Assembly: GCF_036370855.1 (NCBI RefSeq)
Contig: NC_088108.1
Coordinates: 14,035,448 to 14,099,447, forward strand
Reading direction: 5' to 3'
Length of the DNA stretch: 64,000 bases
Origin: Dromaius novaehollandiae
Lineage: Eukaryota; Chordata; Aves; Casuariiformes; Dromaiidae
In this document: positions 59,845-64,000 of the stretch, one piece after another
Position numbering within the stretch: the first letter of the stretch is position 1
Layout of the letters: every line of letters begins with the position of its first letter
Translations under genes and position numbers: made by a program
Notes under the pieces: model-generated
The model's input: only the letters and a program-made list of their open reading frames with translations
Told to the model about the DNA's origin: nothing
Databases searched by the model: none

Positions 59845-62439
59845 AGTCTTAGCCAGCCCTTAAAGGGACTTTGTAACTTCTGGGAACTATGTAATGGCAT
59901 ACTCAAGGTATTACAAAAATGAGGGAGATTTACAAAGAAAGACATGTGGCATAACTACCTTCATTGAATAGGGAGGAATAAACAAACTCAACCGAAGTCC
60001 AGAAAATAAGGGAAATGAAGCAGCCTTGATTTGAACCAGTTCTTTTATTGCTTACTGGTTGGGGCAACTTCAGTGGTTGCTTCATGTAGTCACAGCATTT
60101 CTTAGGAGACCTTTGACAAGTTTAGGTGTTCCATCTGTGGCTTAACACACTTTGTGTTTGTCACTCGTACCTAGGACATACCTCACACAGTACTGCCTGA
60201 TAACAAATATCTTTTATCTGTAGGGTACATCTGTGTCTTTTGCCGTCTATTAATCCCACTGCTGTTACTCATCACATTGTGGGAATCCAGTCAGCTACTA
60301 CTATGTATGGGAACGTGATTGCATCCATGCTAACAGGGCCAGCACTGGTATATGCTCAGCTTTGACCATACCTTGCTGATGGTCGTTCGGGACAGGGCTT
60401 GTGCCTGGAATAGTCAGCAAGGCCTCCACTACCCTGCTGACTGTGGTCGTGCCACACTGAGTTCTGGCCATGAATACAAACTAACAACTGACTTGCTGGT
60501 CTGGGTCAATTGGAGCCCACTACGCACATCTGAGCTTCTGGGGGAGAATCTAGAAAGATGGGGAACAAATGCATCTTCCACTCACTGTGTGCCTCCAGAA
60601 ACAGCCATCAGCAGGTATCCAGGGTCTCTCCAATACCCCTCAGCTTTCCAGAGAGGTTACATCCCAGCCCACTGCATCTGGTATTGCAAGGCCTCTATAG
60701 GAATATGCAGAAAGGGCTGGTGTGGATGTCTGTGTTTCTGCTGACCAGCGCAGATCAGAAACAGATCCCTGGGCTCAGAACTGACTTTTTCTCCTGCAGA
60801 GTCTAAAGACACTCAACAAAGCCGGCATTAGACTTGCAGGGTCTCTGGGTAGCAGGTAGAATGTGAGTCCTTCCTTCCTCCCCCTCGCACACTGGATTAG
60901 TTGGATTTGCCAGTTCACTTAGTCTTGTGAAGACCTCAACCCTGTCCCCCTTCTCTTGCCTCCTCCTGGCATGAGGTTGCAGGTGAACCCCTGACTGCTC
61001 ACCCTGGGGCTGTGCTGCTGCCTCGTGTCTCTGCAAGGGCGTCTGGAGGAAGGAGGTGTCCCTCTTATGTGTGCGGGGCAAGACAGGCAGTCAGGATTCA
61101 TGCAGTGCCTCGCCAAGGAGATGCCTGCAAAACCTTACAGCATTGCACCCATTTTTTTCAGTGGTCACTATGGGAGGAGGAAGATCCTCATGATACTGTA
61201 TCCTGTTCATGATCTTTTCCCTGTTTTGTCATTCCTGTTCATATTCCCAAGCATTTCTCTGGTTTAGCCACAAGGTGCCATCAGTAGACACTTGTACACT
61301 GGTATTACATCTACTGGAAATACAGAGACAGGCAAGAAGTCCCTGATGTTATGTAGAGGGAAAGTCTAATTAATGAAAACTGCAAGCAGGAGGAGATCAG
61401 AAAATTAAGGTAAAACACTGAGGAAAGGCTGCTTGACTGCATACACCCTGTATGTCTTATGTTATTGCACCGACAACTTAATCAGCTCCTCTTTTTTTTT
61501 TTTTTAACTGATTTAATAATTAGTTTTCCTAACAACAATGGCATCAAACAGTGTCCATGAAGTCTTGTGTCCTATTGTGTTTGCTGCTGTGGGAGTACAA
61601 ATCGAAGGCCTGGTGCCTGCCTCTGAGCACGTGTAGTCAGAGACAGTGCAGAGAGGGCGTGAAGGGGCAATAACTGAGAGAAGGCAACTGAGAATAAAAG
61701 TTTCAGGAACAGTAGATTTTCTGGATTCTTTTCATGGCTCTGAAAGAGTATTTCTTGCTGACTTTCTGTCTACCCACTATCTGATGGCTATTCTTATAGG
61801 CAGATTTGGAGGAGTGGTCTGACCAAGAAATAACAGTTTTACACCATAATTCTGGAAGGAGTCATGCTTGAAGGACAGCAAACAGGAAAAGATGCCTGGG
61901 ACAAACTTGTGAGAACAACAGCAGATCTGCTAGTGGAGCCAGGTGGTGTTTACAGAAGAGTACAAGGCTCAAGTATTTCCGAGTATGTGACACATCTGCA
62001 GACTGGGCAGCTATTTTTTTACAGGTCAAACTTTGTGAATCGGGATTCAGGTCCTGGGAAAGCAGTTTATACTCACTGAGAAAGCAGAGGACACTAAAAG
62101 CTTTTCCCAGAAAGCATCGTTATCTTTTTTGCTGTGTGGCAACTTGGGGAGTAGGGGCTGATTCCCGATAGCCTGTAAGGGAACGGTCAGGATGCAGGTA
62201 GGTAACAGTGTGTGTGGAAGAAGACAGGAGGATAAATATGATTTTGGAGGAGCTACAGTGCACAAAAGCAGAACACCAGCGCTGGCACAATGGGCTAAAT
62301 GGGGAAGCTGGTGGAGGAATATGGGGCTGTGACTAGCAAGTGAGGCACTTAGGCCTCCTTGGATGTGAGGAACTTCTTCCTAATTGCATTTCTGACCACC
62401 TCCGATACGGCATAGTTTGTTTATTGACTTCCCTTTTTT
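59845..62439. other. Intergenic sequence, no gene seen
   Basis: Mixed composition. A 130-codon frame at 60352-60744 (+) and smaller ones at 60803-61267 on both strands have no recognisable domain, promoter or splice context. A T14 run lies at 61492-61505. Confidence 0.5.
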
Positions 62440-63250
62440 GGTCCTTTACAAATTGACCCATTTGCTTTACTTTGTGTGTTTTTAATTTTCCTTCGCAAAA
62501 TATGCCCAGTCTGGGTTCTTTATGGTAAATTAATATTAGTGTTTCAATAAGGTTGCTATCAGTTCTTATTTTACACTAAATCTTTCCTACGGATTTTTCT
62601 TTTTCCCTCCTCCTCTCTATGACTAATAGATATCATTTCAACAGTTTGACTAACTGCCTTGTTATAGAAAAGGCAGTAATTTATACTGATGTAATGGCTG
62701 TGATAAAAATCATTTGTGTGCTGATTTTATAAATTAGGTAGGAAATGTGAGTGCCTCTGAAAAATGAAGTGCTACCACATGAATTCCAGTGTTGTTAATG
62801 CTTCATACCTTTCTGCTTCATTAAACCAATTTCACGGGGAGATGAGTTAGAGGAGGAAGCTGTGCTGCTTAAGAGACGCAACAATGGTTTATTGAAAGAA
62901 ATGGGGATAAGATTAAATTAAGTGCTACTTGAGAAATATGGAAATACAAAAATATTCAAGCTTCTAGATGGTGAATTCAAAAATATGATAAGTTAGCTCT
63001 TTCATACCCAAAGAACTGTCTCATCATAATTGCATAGGCTGAATTCACAGGCTACTAATTAATATTGAAGAGTTTCTTGAACCAGTCTTATAAATGAGTC
63101 AGAGTGCCCTAGAGTGCCTAATTTATAACTATTTCCTTTTGGAAATCAAGACAACTTAAAATGCTGCTTTCAGTATGTTCCTATCTTGGCTGCTATATCC
63201 TTTGAAATGATTTCTGCCATATATTTTTAATTTATTTATTATTTCACATA
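62440..63250. promoter_or_regulatory. Candidate distal regulatory block
   Basis: A long AT-rich, repeat-free, frame-poor stretch with TAAATTAATATTAG, TAATTTATACTGATGTAATG, ACAATGGTTTATTG and CTACTAATTAATATTG words. SOX-like ACAAT and homeodomain TAATTAAT motifs recur. It is a candidate only, by texture and motif content. Confidence 0.3.
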
Positions 63251-64000
63251 TTTCATTTATCAGCTGAATTTAAAAGGAGGGAAAAAAAAGGCATAACATT
63301 AAGAAGCCTTCAGGTCCGGTAAGATCCTTCTAATTTAGGATAGTGATCCAGAGCAGCCTAAAATAACTTTTCTGACCACTTTTGATATGAATTCAGCTGC
63401 ACTGAAACCAATATGTTTCAGTTACATTTACATCAGAATTTTTTCGGATAGAAGCTGTGGAATAAATCAGAAAAGTAACTTAGGAAAGCACATGTTTGTA
63501 TCCACAGAATACATTGAAGACTGGGATAAGATCTAAAACTAAGATACTAATTGATTTTTTACCACCTCCATAAAGTAGCTGCAACTATTTTTTTCCTTAC
63601 CCTTCTCTCCCTTGAGGACTAGAAGTTTTCATTCTCAAACGACTAAACCCTATTTGTTCTGTGGATGGTGGAACATGTAAATACAAAGGGAGTCATTCAT
63701 TAAATAAGAGGCTTATGCATACACAAGTTTTAAAAAATGCATAGTTTCAAAGCACAACTGAGAGGCTGCCATTTTACCCCTGATTCACAATGAGAACTCT
63801 GTGTACAAGTGACCCAAGTACTGGGATTTGGTCCAGCTCCCAGATTAGCACAGAAAACACGTAGAGACATGGACGTCCCCCATCCCCCTCCCACTGGTGA
63901 TAATAGGAGCTCATAAACGGGCTCATCAGGAATGCGTGGGGGATCTTGTTGCCACAAGCATATGCACCACTACCTTCTGCGTGGAGAGACCACATTTCTT
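63251..64000. other. Intergenic sequence to window end, no gene seen
   Basis: AT-rich, with two small overlapping minus-strand frames (73-75 codons) near the end that lack domain features. No repeat family was recognised. Confidence 0.55.

Noticed and set aside
60352..60744. A 130-codon plus-strand frame
   Set aside because: No recognisable domain or gene structure, and it overlaps another frame with a different translation.
1..64000. CRISPR arrays, tRNA or rRNA genes, prokaryotic operons, viral insertions
   Set aside because: No regular spaced repeats, no cloverleaf-like gene and no viral-type coding sequence was seen. The window is vertebrate.

Overview
The window looks like one vertebrate developmental locus: the single-exon SOXB1 transcription factor gene SOX3 (CDS 9180-10136, +) and its regulatory surroundings. 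The source is probably a sauropsid, most likely a bird. The protein has the SOX3 amino and carboxy termini but lacks the polyalanine tracts of mammalian SOX3. A CR1 LINE 3' tail, several MIR-type SINE fossils and sauropsid-style palindromic repeats are visible. Interspersed repeats are very sparse, as in bird genomes. A turtle or crocodilian cannot be excluded from sequence alone.

Layout: 1-3220 is AT-rich intergenic sequence with a homeodomain-motif cluster near 3000. From about 3225 to 12310 the composition changes abruptly to a cluster of CpG islands spanning about 9 kb. Between the islands lie AT-richer, repeat-free blocks (about 4130-4680, 5296-5335, 6440-7290, 11330-11470) that look like conserved regulatory elements. 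SOX3 sits inside this cluster, with an inverted CCAAT box and TATA-like element at 8847-8871, a GC-rich 5' UTR carrying a CAG/GCC repeat, one uninterrupted CDS, and an AATAAA signal at 10924.

From about 12310 to 64000 (about 52 kb) I find no credible gene on either strand. This is an AT-rich gene desert holding ancient repeat fossils (MIR at 14981, 57371 and 59741; MIR-like at 20971 and 50880; a CR1 tail at 19109; palindromic elements at 22959 and 38881), homopolymer tracts, an orphan CpG-rich patch at 27441-27590, an unusual C/T tandem repeat at 30721-30777, and several AT-rich, motif-dense, repeat-free stretches that are candidate long-range enhancers. A gene desert beside a SOXB1 gene is typical and suggests that much of the window serves SOX3 regulation; this is inference, since no conservation data were available.

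No novel multi-gene system is present. The observation I rate highest is an in-frame open extension upstream of the SOX3 ATG. Its last residues resemble the amino-terminal extension of human SOX3, which may mean non-AUG initiation or a lost upstream start.
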